A stretch of 64,000 bases of DNA from Nocardiopsis ganjiahuensis DSM 45031 (GTDB taxonomy: Bacteria; Actinomycetota; Actinomycetes; Streptosporangiales; Streptosporangiaceae), in NCBI RefSeq assembly GCF_000341085.1, contig NZ_ANBA01000009.1:620001-684000 (forward strand). The letters run 5' to 3'. The notes below the pieces were generated by a model. It ran no database searches and was not told the DNA's origin. It saw only the letters and a program-made list of their open reading frames with translations. This document shows positions 10,860-19,689 of this stretch, piece by piece. Within the stretch, counting starts at the first letter, position 1; every line of letters begins with the position of its first letter. A program made the position numbers and the translations under genes.

Positions 10860-10976
10860 CTGCTCGGGGAACGGTCCGGCCTCCTCGTGTCCCAGGTAAC
10901 GACTCGGAGGTACGCGCAGTGACCCAGGTCACCAGGTACGTCACACCGAGTGCTGGAGTACGTCAACAAGGACGGA

Positions 10977-11007
10977 CTGTCGCGGTATTCCCCGCGGGAC
11001 GCGACAG
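10977..11007 (-). terminator. candidate hairpin after apt
   Basis: CTGTCGCG and CGCGACAG pair around a 15-base GC-rich loop, 18 bases beyond the apt stop codon on the minus strand. There is no U tract. Confidence 0.4.
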
Positions 11008-11024
11008 GCACGGCGAGGTCGGCC

Positions 11025-11588
11025 TCAGACCGAAAGGAGGGTGTGCAGCTCCACGTCGGGCATCTTCTCGCGCCCCTGGAGCGCGGAGAGCTCCATCAGG
11101 ACGGAGAATCCCACGACCGTACCACCCGCCTTGCGGACCAGTTCCACCGCGGCCCTGCCGGTGCCGCCGGTCGCGAGGACGTCGTCGACGACGAGCACAC
11201 GGCTGCCCGGAGTGATCGCGTCGGCGTGGATCTCGACGGTCGCGGCGCCGTACTCCAGATCATAGGCCTGGGCGACGGTGTCCGAGGGCAGTTTCCCTGC
11301 TTTGCGCGCCGGAACGAAGCCCGAACCCAGTGCCATGGCGACGGGGGCGCCGAAGATGAAGCCCCGCGCCTCCAGCCCGACGACGTGGTCGATCCCCGCG
11401 CCGAGGTAGGGCGCCGTGAGCCCGCGCACCGCGGCGGCGAAGGCCTCGGGGTGGTTGAGCAGGGGCGTGATGTCCTTGAACAGAATGCCCTCGTGTGGGA
11501 AGTCCGGGATGTCGCGGATGTTCGCCTCGATGAGGGCGATCTCCGCGGCGGCGTCCGGGACGTCCGGGATCGCTGTGTCGTTGGGCAT
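11025..11588 (-). CDS. apt: adenine phosphoribosyltransferase
   Basis: A 187-residue purine salvage enzyme converting adenine and PRPP to AMP. Seen: IRDIPDFPHEGILFKDITPLL at the start, GLEARGFIFGAPVA, the acidic PRPP loop VLVVDDVLATGGT, and a flexible hood with RKAGKLPSDT. Length is normal. The ATG at 11588 is supported by family length, though the ribosome site is weak. A strong hairpin lies between yajC and apt, so apt probably has its own promoter in the 160-base spacer. Confidence 0.93.
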   Translation of the reverse strand: MPNDTAIPDVPDAAAEIALIEANIRDIPDFPHEGILFKDITPLLNHPEAFAAAVRGLTAPYLGAGIDHVVGLEARGFIFGAPVAMALGSGFVPARKAGKLPSDTVAQAYDLEYGAATVEIHADAITPGSRVLVVDDVLATGGTGRAAVELVRKAGGTVVGFSVLMELSALQGREKMPDVELHTLLSV

Positions 11589-11683
11589 GGGTGGTGGGGC
11601 CTTATCTGGTGTGTCCGGTCGGGCGGTGCGTCCGGCCCGGAGCGGCCGCTGGGGCCGGGAACAGGTGTCGGGTCCGGAAACAG

Positions 11684-11715
11684 CGGTACCGGCCCCGGGT
11701 AGGGGGCCGGTACCG
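11684..11715 (-). terminator. strong hairpin between yajC and apt
   Basis: A perfect 13-bp stem CGGTACCGGCCCC with its complement around the hexaloop GGGTAG, 36 bases after the yajC stop. It occupies the place where secD would start in related genomes. Confidence 0.7.
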
Positions 11716-11751
11716 AAGTCTGTGGTGCGCCGGGAGACGGCGTGGAGAGGA

Positions 11752-12117
11752 CTAGCCCTTGGGCTTGTCGTCGTCGCCGAAGTCGGGACGGTCCTCGACC
11801 GGGGTGTCGTCGGCGGCGGGGGTGATGACCTCACCGATGCCGGCCTTGAGCATGCGGATACGGGTGCCGGGGGAGATCTCCAGCAGCACGTCCTGCTCGT
11901 GGATCTCCACCACCGTGGCGTAGATGCCGGCCTTGGTCATGACCTCGACTCCGGGAACCAGGGAGCTCTGCATCTGCGTCTCCTGCTGGCGACGCTTCTG
12001 GTTCGGGCGCCAGAACAGGAGCCAGAAGACCAGGAGGATCAGCACGAAGGGGAGCATCATGCTGAAGATGTTGCCTTCTCCCTGGGCCGCGTCGGCGAGA
12101 GTGTAAATGCCCTGCAC
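11752..12117 (-). CDS. yajC: preprotein translocase subunit YajC
   Basis: A 121-residue single-pass membrane protein that joins SecDF at the Sec translocon. Seen: a hydrophobic segment MMLPFVLILLVFWLLFW followed by RPNQKRRQQETQMQ, the family signature, then the cytoplasmic beta domain GVEVMTKAGIYATVVEI and an acidic tail. GTG at 12117 was chosen because AGGAAGGA lies seven bases upstream and the next in-frame candidates overlap that site. Its usual partners secD and secF do not follow. Confidence 0.92.
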   Translation of the reverse strand: MQGIYTLADAAQGEGNIFSMMLPFVLILLVFWLLFWRPNQKRRQQETQMQSSLVPGVEVMTKAGIYATVVEIHEQDVLLEISPGTRIRMLKAGIGEVITPAADDTPVEDRPDFGDDDKPKG

Positions 12118-12440
12118 GGGGGCGTCCTTCCTGACGTTTCCTGTGGGCGACGGCTGCCGGCTCGGACACCGCGACGACCACCTTCTCGGGCCGACCGACC
12201 ACGGCGGCCGAAGTCGTACCCGGTGTTTACAACGCTCGGGGGTGTCGACTCGTTCCGCCGGTGTCCGACGACACCATGACGAGGCCACTGCCCCGCTCTG
12301 GCTGGTTCATCCCAGTTTACGTGGCGCCGGTCACCAGTATCCCACCGGCTGAGATCGGGGCGCTAACGGTTCGGCCCCGGTTCGCGCACACGCGCCATTG
12401 TGCCCGTGCTCGAACGCCGTGGGAAGGCTCCTCGCCACGG
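12118..12440. other. 323-base spacer between ruvB and yajC
   Basis: No credible gene. On the minus strand TAAACT at 12319-12314 could be a -10 for yajC with a ~190-base leader, but no clear -35 is seen. A GC-poorer patch lies at 12300-12345. Confidence 0.4.
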
Positions 12441-13595
12441 TCAGGGGGTTCCGTTGCTCCGGGCACCGCTGCCCTGGACGCCGTTGCCCGGGGTGCTGCT
12501 GCTCCGGCCCCCGTTGCTCTGGGTACCGCTGCTCTGGCCCCCGTTGCCCTGAGCACTGCCGGCGGAGGAATCGGCGGCTGCTCCGAAGGCGGCGTCCGGC
12601 GGCGGGGTGAGCCCCATGTGCGCCCAGGCCATCGGCGTGGCGACCCGGCCGCGCGGCGTGCGGGCCAGGAAACCGGAGCGGACCAGGAAGGGTTCGGCGA
12701 CGGTCTCCACCGTCTCGGCCTCCTCCCCCACCGACACCGCGAGCGTGGACAGCCCGACCGGACCGCCGCGGAAACGGTTCATGAGCACGTCCAGGATGGC
12801 CCGGTCCAGGCGGTCCAGGCCCAGGGCGTCCACCTCGTAGAGCTCCAGGGCGGCCCGCGCGTTGTCCAGGGTCAGGCGGCCGTCCCCGCGGACCTCGGCG
12901 TAGTCGCGCACGCGGCGCAGGAGGCGGTTGGCGATCCGGGGCGTGCCCCGGGAACGGCCGGCGATCTCGTGGGCGGCCGTCCCCTCCAGGGGCGCCCCCA
13001 GGAGCCCGGCTGAGCGGTGCAGGATCTGCTCCAGCTCGGCGGGGTCGTAGAAGTCCATGTGCGCGGTGAAACCGAAGCGGTCGCGCAGCGGCGCCGGGAG
13101 CATGCCGGCGCGGGTGGTCGCGCCGACCAGGGTGAACGGGGCGATGTCGAGCGGGAGGGCGGTGGCCCCGGGCCCCTTGCCGACCACGACGTCCACCCGG
13201 AAGTCCTCCATGGCGACGTAGAGCATCTCCTCCGCCGGGCGGGCCATGCGGTGGATCTCGTCGAGGAAGAGGACCTCGCCCTCCTGGAGGGTGGAGAGCA
13301 CCGCGGCCAGGTCACCGGAGCGCTCGATCGCGGGCCCCGAGGTGATGCGCAGGGGCGCGCCGAGTTCGGCGGCGATGATCATGGCCAGGGTGGTCTTGCC
13401 CAGGCCGGGGCCGCCGGACATGAGGATGTGGTCGGGGGCGCGGTTGCGGCGCTGGGCGCTGTGCAGGACCAGGGAGAGCTGTTCGCGCACCCGGTGCTGT
13501 CCGACGAACTCGTCCAGGTTCTTGGGGCGCAGCGCACCCTCGATCTGGTGTTCCTCGACGTCGGCCTCGGGTGAGACGGCGTCACGCTCGTACAC
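12441..13595 (-). CDS. ruvB: Holliday junction branch-migration helicase RuvB
   Basis: A 384-residue AAA+ motor of the RuvABC resolvasome. Seen: [12 protein letters not shown], Walker [10 protein letters not shown], Walker B LFLDEIHR, sensor 1 GATTRAG, the arginine-finger region APLRDRFGF, and the winged-helix end [17 protein letters not shown]. Conserved sequence ends near residue 340. The last ~40 residues are a low-complexity Ser/Gly/Asn/Gln tail encoded by degenerate repeats, which is unusual for RuvB. The GTG start has AGGAAGGAGG upstream. It follows ruvA by 27 bases. Confidence 0.96.
   Translation of the reverse strand: MYERDAVSPEADVEEHQIEGALRPKNLDEFVGQHRVREQLSLVLHSAQRRNRAPDHILMSGGPGLGKTTLAMIIAAELGAPLRITSGPAIERSGDLAAVLSTLQEGEVLFLDEIHRMARPAEEMLYVAMEDFRVDVVVGKGPGATALPLDIAPFTLVGATTRAGMLPAPLRDRFGFTAHMDFYDPAELEQILHRSAGLLGAPLEGTAAHEIAGRSRGTPRIANRLLRRVRDYAEVRGDGRLTLDNARAALELYEVDALGLDRLDRAILDVLMNRFRGGPVGLSTLAVSVGEEAETVETVAEPFLVRSGFLARTPRGRVATPMAWAHMGLTPPPDAAFGAAADSSAGSAQGNGGQSSGTQSNGGRSSSTPGNGVQGSGARSNGTP
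12449..12556 (-). repeat. degenerate short repeats encoding the RuvB tail
   Basis: Imperfect 9- and 18-base units of the type CCGTTGCTCCGGGCACCG / CCGTTGCCCGGGGTGCTG recur through the 3' end of ruvB and give the S/G/N/Q-rich tail. They stay in frame, so they probably arose by slippage or expansion. Confidence 0.6.
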
Positions 13596-13622
13596 GGGAT
13601 CGCCTCCTTCCTGTCTTCCTGG

Positions 13623-14240
13623 CTACGCGCGGCTGAGCTTGCGCAGGGCACTGCGCAGCAGGACGGTGACGTCGCTGGTGTCCTCGGCCTCGGCGGCGAC
13701 GGCGGCAGCGGCGGCCTCGGAGTCCTTGGCCGACCAGCCGAGGTTGACCAGGCCGGAGACGACCTGTCCGCGCCAGGCGCCGTTGGGCGCGGAACCGTTC
13801 GGGGAGTCGGCGGCGGGCAGGGTGCCGTCGGTCGTGACCGGGGCGTCGAGCTTGCCGCGCAGTTCGAGGACGATGCGCTGGGCCCCCTTCTTGCCGATGC
13901 CGGGCACCCGGGTCAGGGCCGCGGTGTCCTCGGTGGCCACCGCCTGGCGCAGGCTGTCGGGGCTGTGCACGGCGAGCATGGCCAGGGCGATGCGCGGACC
14001 GATGCCCGAAGCGGTCTGGACCTGCTCGAAGAGGTTCTTCTCGTCGTCGTCGGCGAACCCGAAGAGAGTGAGGGAGTCCTCGCGGACGACGAGGCTGGTG
14101 GCGACGGTGCCCTCCTCCCCCACGTGGAGCCGGGACAGGGCGGAGGGGGTGCACTGGACGGTCATGCCGACCCCGCCGACGTCGATCACGGCGCTGCCCG
14201 CGCCGCGTGCGGCCACCCGGCCGGTGAGGAACGCGATCAT
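13623..14240 (-). CDS. ruvA: Holliday junction DNA helicase subunit RuvA
   Basis: A 205-residue junction-binding subunit that loads RuvB. Seen: MIAFLTGRVAARG at the start, the OB fold with DVGGVGMTVQC, tandem helix-hairpin-helix elements GIGPRIALAMLA and VPGIGKKGAQRIVLELRGKL, and a C-terminal RuvB-contact domain (VVSGLVNLGWSAKDSEAA). Between the domains is a flexible acidic/Ser linker. The ATG at 14240 is set by the conserved MIAF(L)xG beginning. Confidence 0.95.
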   Translation of the reverse strand: MIAFLTGRVAARGAGSAVIDVGGVGMTVQCTPSALSRLHVGEEGTVATSLVVREDSLTLFGFADDDEKNLFEQVQTASGIGPRIALAMLAVHSPDSLRQAVATEDTAALTRVPGIGKKGAQRIVLELRGKLDAPVTTDGTLPAADSPNGSAPNGAWRGQVVSGLVNLGWSAKDSEAAAAAVAAEAEDTSDVTVLLRSALRKLSRA

Positions 14241-14343
14241 CTCGTTTGGGCACCGGGAGGGGTGCCCGTCTCCTTCCTGGGGGCGGAACTGCTGCCTGCT
14301 GCTGACTGCTACTGCTGCCTGCTGACGGCCGGTCCGGTGGGGG

Positions 14344-14892
14344 CTAGCGTCCGCGGGCGCGGCGGGCCAGCTCCACCTTGCGGGCGAAGTCCTGCTGGGC
14401 CTGGGCGACCCGGGCCTGGGCCCCACCGCGCCAGATGTGGCAGATGGCCAGGGCCACGGCGTCCGCGGCGTCGGCCGGCTTGGGCGGCCCGTCGAGTCCG
14501 AGGATACGCGCCACCATGCTGCCGACCTGCTTCTTGTCGGCTCGGCCGCTGCCGGTGATGGCGGCCTTGGCCTCGCTGGGGGTGTGGGTGGCCACGGGCA
14601 GTCCGCGGCGGGCGGCGCAGACCAGGGCGATACCGCTGGCCTGGGCGGTGCCCATGACGGTGCTGAGGTTGTGCTGGGCGAAGACGCGCTCGACGGCCAC
14701 GGCGTCGGGTTCGTACCGGTCCAGCCACTCCTCGATACCGCGTTCGACCTCGACCAGCCGCTGCGGGAGGTCGGTGTCGGGGCTGGTGCGGATGGCGTCG
14801 GCGGCGAGCAGGCGCAGAGGGCTGCCGATGGCCCCCTCCACGGCGCCGACGCCGCAGCGGGTCAGCCCCGGGTCGATTCCCAGCACGCGCAC
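14344..14892 (-). CDS. ruvC: crossover junction endodeoxyribonuclease RuvC
   Basis: A 182-residue RNase H-fold resolvase. Catalytic acids are in place: [14 protein letters not shown] (Asp), VAVERVF (Glu) and [12 protein letters not shown] (two Asp). [21 protein letters not shown] is the DNA-contact region. The GTG at 14892 begins VRVLGIDPG directly, with AGGTGG just upstream. It is first in the ruvCAB order, and an SOS box stands 53 bases upstream. Confidence 0.95.
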   Translation of the reverse strand: MRVLGIDPGLTRCGVGAVEGAIGSPLRLLAADAIRTSPDTDLPQRLVEVERGIEEWLDRYEPDAVAVERVFAQHNLSTVMGTAQASGIALVCAARRGLPVATHTPSEAKAAITGSGRADKKQVGSMVARILGLDGPPKPADAADAVALAICHIWRGGAQARVAQAQQDFARKVELARRARGR

Positions 14893-14944
14893 GTCGCCAC
14901 CTGACTCTCTTCTCGCCTCTGCCCGCTCTTGCCGGACATCCTTC

Positions 14945-14960
14945 TCGAACGTTCGTTCGC
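14945..14960 (-). promoter_or_regulatory. LexA (SOS) box of ruvCAB
   Basis: TCGAAC, four bases, GTTCGC matches the actinobacterial LexA consensus TCGAACN4GTTCGA at 15 of 16 fixed-plus-spacer positions. A TAGCAT -10-like element lies directly beside it (14969-14964, minus strand), so LexA would cover the transcription start. Confidence 0.8.
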
Positions 14961-15066
14961 ACCATGCTAGCGGCGGGTCACGACGCGATCCGCCGCGCGC
15001 CGGGGCGTGTCGGGCGGCGTGCGGGCGAAGCGGACGAAAGGGGTGGACGAGCGGGCGCCGTGGTGC

Positions 15067-15119
15067 TAAGTTCAACTCAGAAAGAGAAAAACTCACCAAG
15101 AGAACAACTGGGGGAAGCA
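15067..15119 (+). promoter_or_regulatory. A-rich promoter/operator region before the NrtR-like gene
   Basis: A short purine- and A-rich stretch (TAAGTTCAACTCAG, then AAAGAGAAAAACTC) stands out in a GC-rich background immediately before the GTG start. TAAGTT could be a -10. NrtR proteins commonly autoregulate, so this is the natural place for its site, but I see no clean palindrome. Confidence 0.35.
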
Positions 15120-15953
15120 GTGTCCGAGGGGATCGACGGGCCGCGGGACGCGGAAGCGCGGAGCGGAGGCCGGTACGACGCGGCCGACGAACGCAGGTTC
15201 CTCGCCGCCTACGACCCGAACGCGTTCGCACCCGCCGCGGTCACCGTGGACGTGGTCGCGCTGACCATCCGCGACGGACTCCCCCACGTCCTGCTGGGCC
15301 GCCGCGCCCGCCACCCCCAGCGCGGCCGATGGGCCCTGCCCGGCGGGTTCGTCCGGGCCCAGGACGGCCCCGCCGGCCCGGCCGACCCCGACCTGCCCGA
15401 CGCCGCCCTGCGCGTCCTCACGGAGAAGACCCCCCTGCCCGCCGAGATCCACCTGGAGCAGCTCGGCACCTACGGGGGAATCGACCGCGACCCGCGCATG
15501 CGCGTGATCTCGGTGGCGTACATGGTGCTGGCGCCCGACCTGCCCGACCCGCACACCGGCCGCGACACGGCCGAGGCCGCGTGGGTGCCCTGGACCGCCC
15601 TGGGCCACGGCGAGGGCGCCGGCACCGAACACGAACTCGCCTTCGACCACGCGCGCATCCTCGGCGACGCCGTCGAACGCGCCCGCTCCAAGCTGGAGTA
15701 CACCTCCCTGGCCGCCGCCTTCCTCCCGCCCGCGTTCACCATCACGGCGCTGCGCGGGGTGTACGAGGCGGTGTGGGGCCGCACCCTGCACGCCGCCAAC
15801 TTCCACCGCAAGATCCTCGCCACCCCCGGATTCGTGGAGGACACCGGGGAACTGGCCGACCGCGGGGGCTCGGGGGGCGGCCGCCGCGCCCGGCTGTACC
15901 GGGCGGGCGGCGCCGCCCTCCTCCACCCGCCGCTGCTGCGCGGCACCCAGTAG
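15120..15953 (+). CDS. NrtR-type regulator (Nudix domain plus winged helix)
   Basis: A 277-residue protein with an N-terminal Nudix-fold domain ([29 protein letters not shown]) and a C-terminal helix-turn-helix region ([41 protein letters not shown]). The Nudix box is degenerate: the catalytic REx2EE cluster is not recognisable ([13 protein letters not shown] instead). That is typical of NrtR regulators, which bind ADP-ribose or related nucleotides and control NAD or nucleotide genes. GTG at 15120 follows GGGGGAAG. It heads four same-strand genes and is probably their regulator. Confidence 0.85.
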   Translation: MSEGIDGPRDAEARSGGRYDAADERRFLAAYDPNAFAPAAVTVDVVALTIRDGLPHVLLGRRARHPQRGRWALPGGFVRAQDGPAGPADPDLPDAALRVLTEKTPLPAEIHLEQLGTYGGIDRDPRMRVISVAYMVLAPDLPDPHTGRDTAEAAWVPWTALGHGEGAGTEHELAFDHARILGDAVERARSKLEYTSLAAAFLPPAFTITALRGVYEAVWGRTLHAANFHRKILATPGFVEDTGELADRGGSGGGRRARLYRAGGAALLHPPLLRGTQ

Positions 15954-16011
15954 CCGGCACCCGCGGCCCGGCACCCGTGTCCCACGAAGAACCGACGAGC
16001 AGGGAGAGCAG

Positions 16012-17133
16012 ATGAGCACGGAACAGCACGCACGGACCGGTTTCGACACCGCCCTGCGCACCCTCGGCCTCGCCGTGGACCCCGCCGCGCTGTTCGGCCC
16101 CCTGCCCCCTGACGGCGGGGCGGTCCCCCGGGTCGCCACCGCCGAGTACCGGCGCCTGGCCCGGCTGCTCCACCCCGACGCCGCGCCCGCCGGACGCGCG
16201 GCGGAGGCCGGCGCCGGGTTCGCGAAGCTCACCGAGGCGTGGCGGCGCTACCGGGAGGCCTCCGAGGGCGGCCTGGGGCTCGACGACATCACACTCGTCA
16301 CCCGTCGGCGGACCTACCACGTGAGCCGGGGCGGCGCCCTGGCCGGCGGGGACGTCGCCGACCTGTACCCGGTGCGGTGGCAGGAGGAGGGGCACGGTTC
16401 GAAGGCGGGCGGGACCTGGCGGGACGGAGTCCTCAAACTCCCCCACGCCCCGCGCGACAACGACCTGCTCCTGGCCGAGGCCACCGCGCTGCGCCGGATC
16501 CGGGAACGGGGCGAACAGCGGTACCGCGCCTTCGTCCCGGAGCTGGTGGAATCCGTCCGGCACCGTGACACGGCCACCGGAGTGGAGCGGCGCGGCAACG
16601 TGCTGGGCCGCCTGACCGGCTTCCACAGCCTGGCCGAGGTGCGGCGCGCCCACCCCGACGGGATCGACCCGCGCGACGCCGCCTGGATGTGGCGCCGACT
16701 GCTGGTGGCCCTCGGCAACGCGCACCGGGCCGGGGTGGTGCACGGGGCGGTCGTCCCCGAACACGTCCTCATCCACCCGGAGGCGCACGGACTCGTCCTC
16801 GTGGACTGGTGCTACTCGGTGACCTTCGCCGAGTACCGCACCGCGCCGCACATCCCCGCGATGGTGCCGCACCGCAAGGAGGCGTACCCGCCCGAGGTCG
16901 CCGACCGCCGCCCCGCCGTACCCGCCACCGACGTGTACATGGCCACCCGGTGCGTGGAGTACGTGACCGGCGGACGGCTTCCCCGGCTGCTGAGGTCCTT
17001 CGCCCTCGGCTGTTCCCTGCCCGCTCCCGAACGGCGGCCCGGCGACGCCTTCGCACTGCTCGGCGAACTGGACGGGGCACTGGAACGGTGCTTCGGGCCG
17101 CGCCGGTTCCGTCCCTTCCACATGCCTGCCTGA
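16012..17133 (+). CDS. J-domain protein fused to a degenerate kinase domain
   Basis: A 373-residue protein. A short J-domain-like segment at residues ~42-85 carries the HPD tripeptide (54-56), the DnaK-stimulating motif. Residues ~95-300 look like a protein-kinase fold: VLKLPH (Lys142), a helix with Glu156, then HGAVVPEHVLI (244-254) where HRDLKPEN is expected, and LVLVDW in place of DFG. The catalytic Asp and the following Asn are missing, so phosphotransfer is doubtful and it may be a pseudokinase scaffold. It sits 58 bases after the NrtR-like gene and 52 before the vWA gene. No signal peptide; cytoplasmic. Confidence 0.72.
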   Translation: MSTEQHARTGFDTALRTLGLAVDPAALFGPLPPDGGAVPRVATAEYRRLARLLHPDAAPAGRAAEAGAGFAKLTEAWRRYREASEGGLGLDDITLVTRRRTYHVSRGGALAGGDVADLYPVRWQEEGHGSKAGGTWRDGVLKLPHAPRDNDLLLAEATALRRIRERGEQRYRAFVPELVESVRHRDTATGVERRGNVLGRLTGFHSLAEVRRAHPDGIDPRDAAWMWRRLLVALGNAHRAGVVHGAVVPEHVLIHPEAHGLVLVDWCYSVTFAEYRTAPHIPAMVPHRKEAYPPEVADRRPAVPATDVYMATRCVEYVTGGRLPRLLRSFALGCSLPAPERRPGDAFALLGELDGALERCFGPRRFRPFHMPA

Positions 17134-17185
17134 CCCGCACCCCAACCGACCCGCCCCGGGTCACCCGACAACTGATGGAGACACC

Positions 17186-18175
17186 ATGGGAAGCAGCAAC
17201 TGGTCCACCGACGCCTACCACGCCCGGAAGGCCTACCGGAGCTCTGCCGGAATCAGCAGCTTCGACTACCACGACGACGTCGCCGCCAAGACCCCGCGCA
17301 ACCAGTGGAAGGCCCACCCCTCGCTCGACCCGCACGGCGTGGCCCTCCGGGAGAGCCGCGACTCCGACGCCCACCCGAACTCCCTCGCCGTGTCGGTGCT
17401 CTTCGACGTCACCGGCTCCATGGGCCGGGTCCCGCGCTCACTCCAGGCCAAGCTCCCCGACCTGTTCGGCCTGCTCCTGCGCAAGGGTTACGTGGAGGAC
17501 CCGCAGATCCTGTTCGGCGGGATCGGCGACGCCACCTGCGACCGGGTGCCCCTCCAGGTCGGCCAGTTCGAGTCCGGCAACGAGCTGGAGGACGACCTGG
17601 GCAACATCCTGCTGGAGGGCGGGGGCGGCGGTCAGATGACCGAGTCCTACGAGCTGGCGATGTACTTCATGGCCCGGCACACCGCCATGGACTGCCTGGA
17701 CAAGCGCGGCCGGCGCGGCTACCTGTTCATGGTGGGCGACGAGATGGCCTACGGCGCGGTGAAGGCCCGCGAGGTCCGCGACGTGATCGGCGACGACCTC
17801 GACGAGAACATCCCGTTCCCGGCGATCCTGGACGAGCTGCGGCGCAGGTTCGAGGTGTACTTCATCATGCCGACCGGCAGCTACCACTTCCGCGACGACC
17901 GGGTCCGCGACTTCTGGGAGAAGCACATGGGCCAGAACCTCATCCTCCTGGACGACCTGGACGCGGTCTGCGAGACGATCGCGGTCACGGTGGGTCTGGC
18001 CGAGGAGGCCATCGACCTGGAGCAGGGCCTGGCCGACCTGGCCGACGCCGGTTCGGACCAGGCCGACGTGGTGGGGAAGGCGCTGCGGCCCCTGGCCCGC
18101 TCCCGCGGTCCGGTCGCCAGCTCCTCGGGCATGGAAGGGCTGGTCGGTGACGGCCCGGGGGTGGACCGGCTGTGA
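17186..18175 (+). CDS. von Willebrand factor A domain protein
   Basis: A 329-residue soluble protein. The metal-ion-dependent adhesion site is seen as DVTGSMG (Asp74, Thr76, Ser78: DxTxS rather than DxSxS), with a downstream GGGGGQMTES loop and FMVGDEMAYG as the other ligands. The N-terminus SSNWSTDAYHARKAYRSS is a distinct cap; the C-terminus is helical and acidic. I recognise the vWA fold but no named subfamily. Its stop overlaps the next gene's start as GTGA, so it is translationally coupled to the adenylosuccinate synthetase homologue. vWA/kinase/chaperone associations often build metal-dependent assembly platforms. Confidence 0.75.
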   Translation: MGSSNWSTDAYHARKAYRSSAGISSFDYHDDVAAKTPRNQWKAHPSLDPHGVALRESRDSDAHPNSLAVSVLFDVTGSMGRVPRSLQAKLPDLFGLLLRKGYVEDPQILFGGIGDATCDRVPLQVGQFESGNELEDDLGNILLEGGGGGQMTESYELAMYFMARHTAMDCLDKRGRRGYLFMVGDEMAYGAVKAREVRDVIGDDLDENIPFPAILDELRRRFEVYFIMPTGSYHFRDDRVRDFWEKHMGQNLILLDDLDAVCETIAVTVGLAEEAIDLEQGLADLADAGSDQADVVGKALRPLARSRGPVASSSGMEGLVGDGPGVDRL

Positions 18176-19581
18176 ACGGAACGACGACCGGAGCCGCCCG
18201 GGACCACACAGTCGTGGTCGACCTGGGGTTCGGCGACGCGGGCAAGGGCGTGACCGTCGACCTGCTGTGCTCCCGCGGCGGGTACGGAGCGGTGGTGCGG
18301 GCCAACGGCGGCGCCCAGGCCGCACACAACGTGGTCACCCCGGACGGCCGGCACCACACGTTCTCCCAGTTCGGGGCGGGCACACTCGCCCCGGGCGGCC
18401 CGGTGCCCACGCACCTGTCCCGGTTCGTGGTGGTGGACCCGTTCGCGCTGGCCGCCGAGGCCGAGCACCTGGCCGCGCTGGGGGTGGCCGATCCGTTCTC
18501 CCTGGTCACGGTGGACCGCCGCGCGCTGATCAGCACGCCGTGGCACGCGGCGGCCAACCGGGCCCGGGAGCGGGCGCGCGGCCGGGACCGGCACGGCTCC
18601 TGCGGGATGGGGGTGGGCGAGACGATGGCCTACGCCCTGGAGCACCCGGAGGACGCGCCCACCGTCGGTGACTGCGCCTCCCCGGAGCTGCTCCGCCGCA
18701 AGCTGGGCCGGTTGGCCGACCGGCTGGCGTCGGTCCTGGCCGAGGCGGTCGCGGAGGAGGTGGAGGCGGGGGAGGGCTCGGCGGGCTCCGGGGGCTCGGT
18801 GGGTTCTGGGAGCACCGGGGGCGAACCCCTTCCCGACCTGGACGGATGCCTGGCCGCCTACCAGGCCTTCGCGGAGCGGGTCCGGCTGGTGGACGAGCGG
18901 TACCTGCCCCGGCTGCTGAACCGGACCCCGGTGGTGTTCGAGGGGGCGCAGGGCGTCCTGCTCGACGAGTGGCACGGCTTCCACCCGTACACCACGTGGT
19001 CCACGACGACCGCGGTCAACCCGCTCGCCCTGCTGGCGGAGGCGGGGCGGCCGGGCGACGCCCGCCGGATCGGGGTGAGCCGCACCTTCGCCACCCGGCA
19101 CGGCGCCGGACCGCTGGTCACCGAGGACCCGCTGCTCACCGCACGGCTGGCCGACCGGCACAACCGGACCCACCCCTGGCAGGGCGGTTTCCGGGTGGGC
19201 CACCTCGACCTGGTCGCAGTCCGGTACGCACTGGAGGCCACCGGCGGAGTGGACGCGCTGGTGGTCACGCACGCCGACGCCCCCGCGCGGCTCGGCCGGG
19301 GGCTGCGGTGGTGCGTGGGTTACGAGCTCGCCGACGGGACCCCGCTGCGGATCGCTCCGGGCGGCTCCCCGGACCTGGCCCGGCAGGCCCGGCTCACCGG
19401 CCTGCTGAACGCCGCCCGACCGGTGCTGGAGCCGATCCCGGGCGACGCCCCCGCCACGATCGCCGACGCCCTGGACCTGCCCTTGGATGCGGTGTTCAGC
19501 GGACCGACCAGGGAGGACGCCCACACCCCGGTGCGCCGCCTGCCCCGGGTGGGACCGCTGCCCCGGCGCATCCCGGCCTGA
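18172..19581 (+). CDS. divergent adenylosuccinate synthetase (PurA-family) homologue
   Basis: A 469-residue PurA-fold protein. The P-loop/catalytic region reads GFGDAGKGVTVDLL (Asp22 retained; PurA has GDEGKGK), and GGAQAAHN keeps the second catalytic His (52) but loses the first of GGHNAGHT. The IMP loop TTGRGIGP becomes GSCGMGVGE, and the aspartate loop TTGRPRRTGW becomes RTHPWQGGF, while TRHGAGPLVTED is preserved. It probably activates or ligates a different purine-like substrate rather than duplicating purine synthesis. A Gly/Ser linker (~200-220) is inserted. Start GTG overlaps the vWA stop. Confidence 0.78.
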   Translation: MNGTTTGAARDHTVVVDLGFGDAGKGVTVDLLCSRGGYGAVVRANGGAQAAHNVVTPDGRHHTFSQFGAGTLAPGGPVPTHLSRFVVVDPFALAAEAEHLAALGVADPFSLVTVDRRALISTPWHAAANRARERARGRDRHGSCGMGVGETMAYALEHPEDAPTVGDCASPELLRRKLGRLADRLASVLAEAVAEEVEAGEGSAGSGGSVGSGSTGGEPLPDLDGCLAAYQAFAERVRLVDERYLPRLLNRTPVVFEGAQGVLLDEWHGFHPYTTWSTTTAVNPLALLAEAGRPGDARRIGVSRTFATRHGAGPLVTEDPLLTARLADRHNRTHPWQGGFRVGHLDLVAVRYALEATGGVDALVVTHADAPARLGRGLRWCVGYELADGTPLRIAPGGSPDLARQARLTGLLNAARPVLEPIPGDAPATIADALDLPLDAVFSGPTREDAHTPVRRLPRVGPLPRRIPA

Positions 19582-19689
19582 GTGTTCCGAGGGCCGGGTA
19601 CGAGAAGGGCAGGGCTCGAAAGGGCCGGCGTCAAGGCGCTGAGCGTGTCGGGGCGCGGGCCCCGGCCGGGCGCGATCTAGTTTGGTGCG

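Noticed and set aside
18147-18671. Arg/Pro-rich frame overlapping the vWA and PurA-like genes
   Set aside because: Out-of-frame shadow; both genes have clear motifs.
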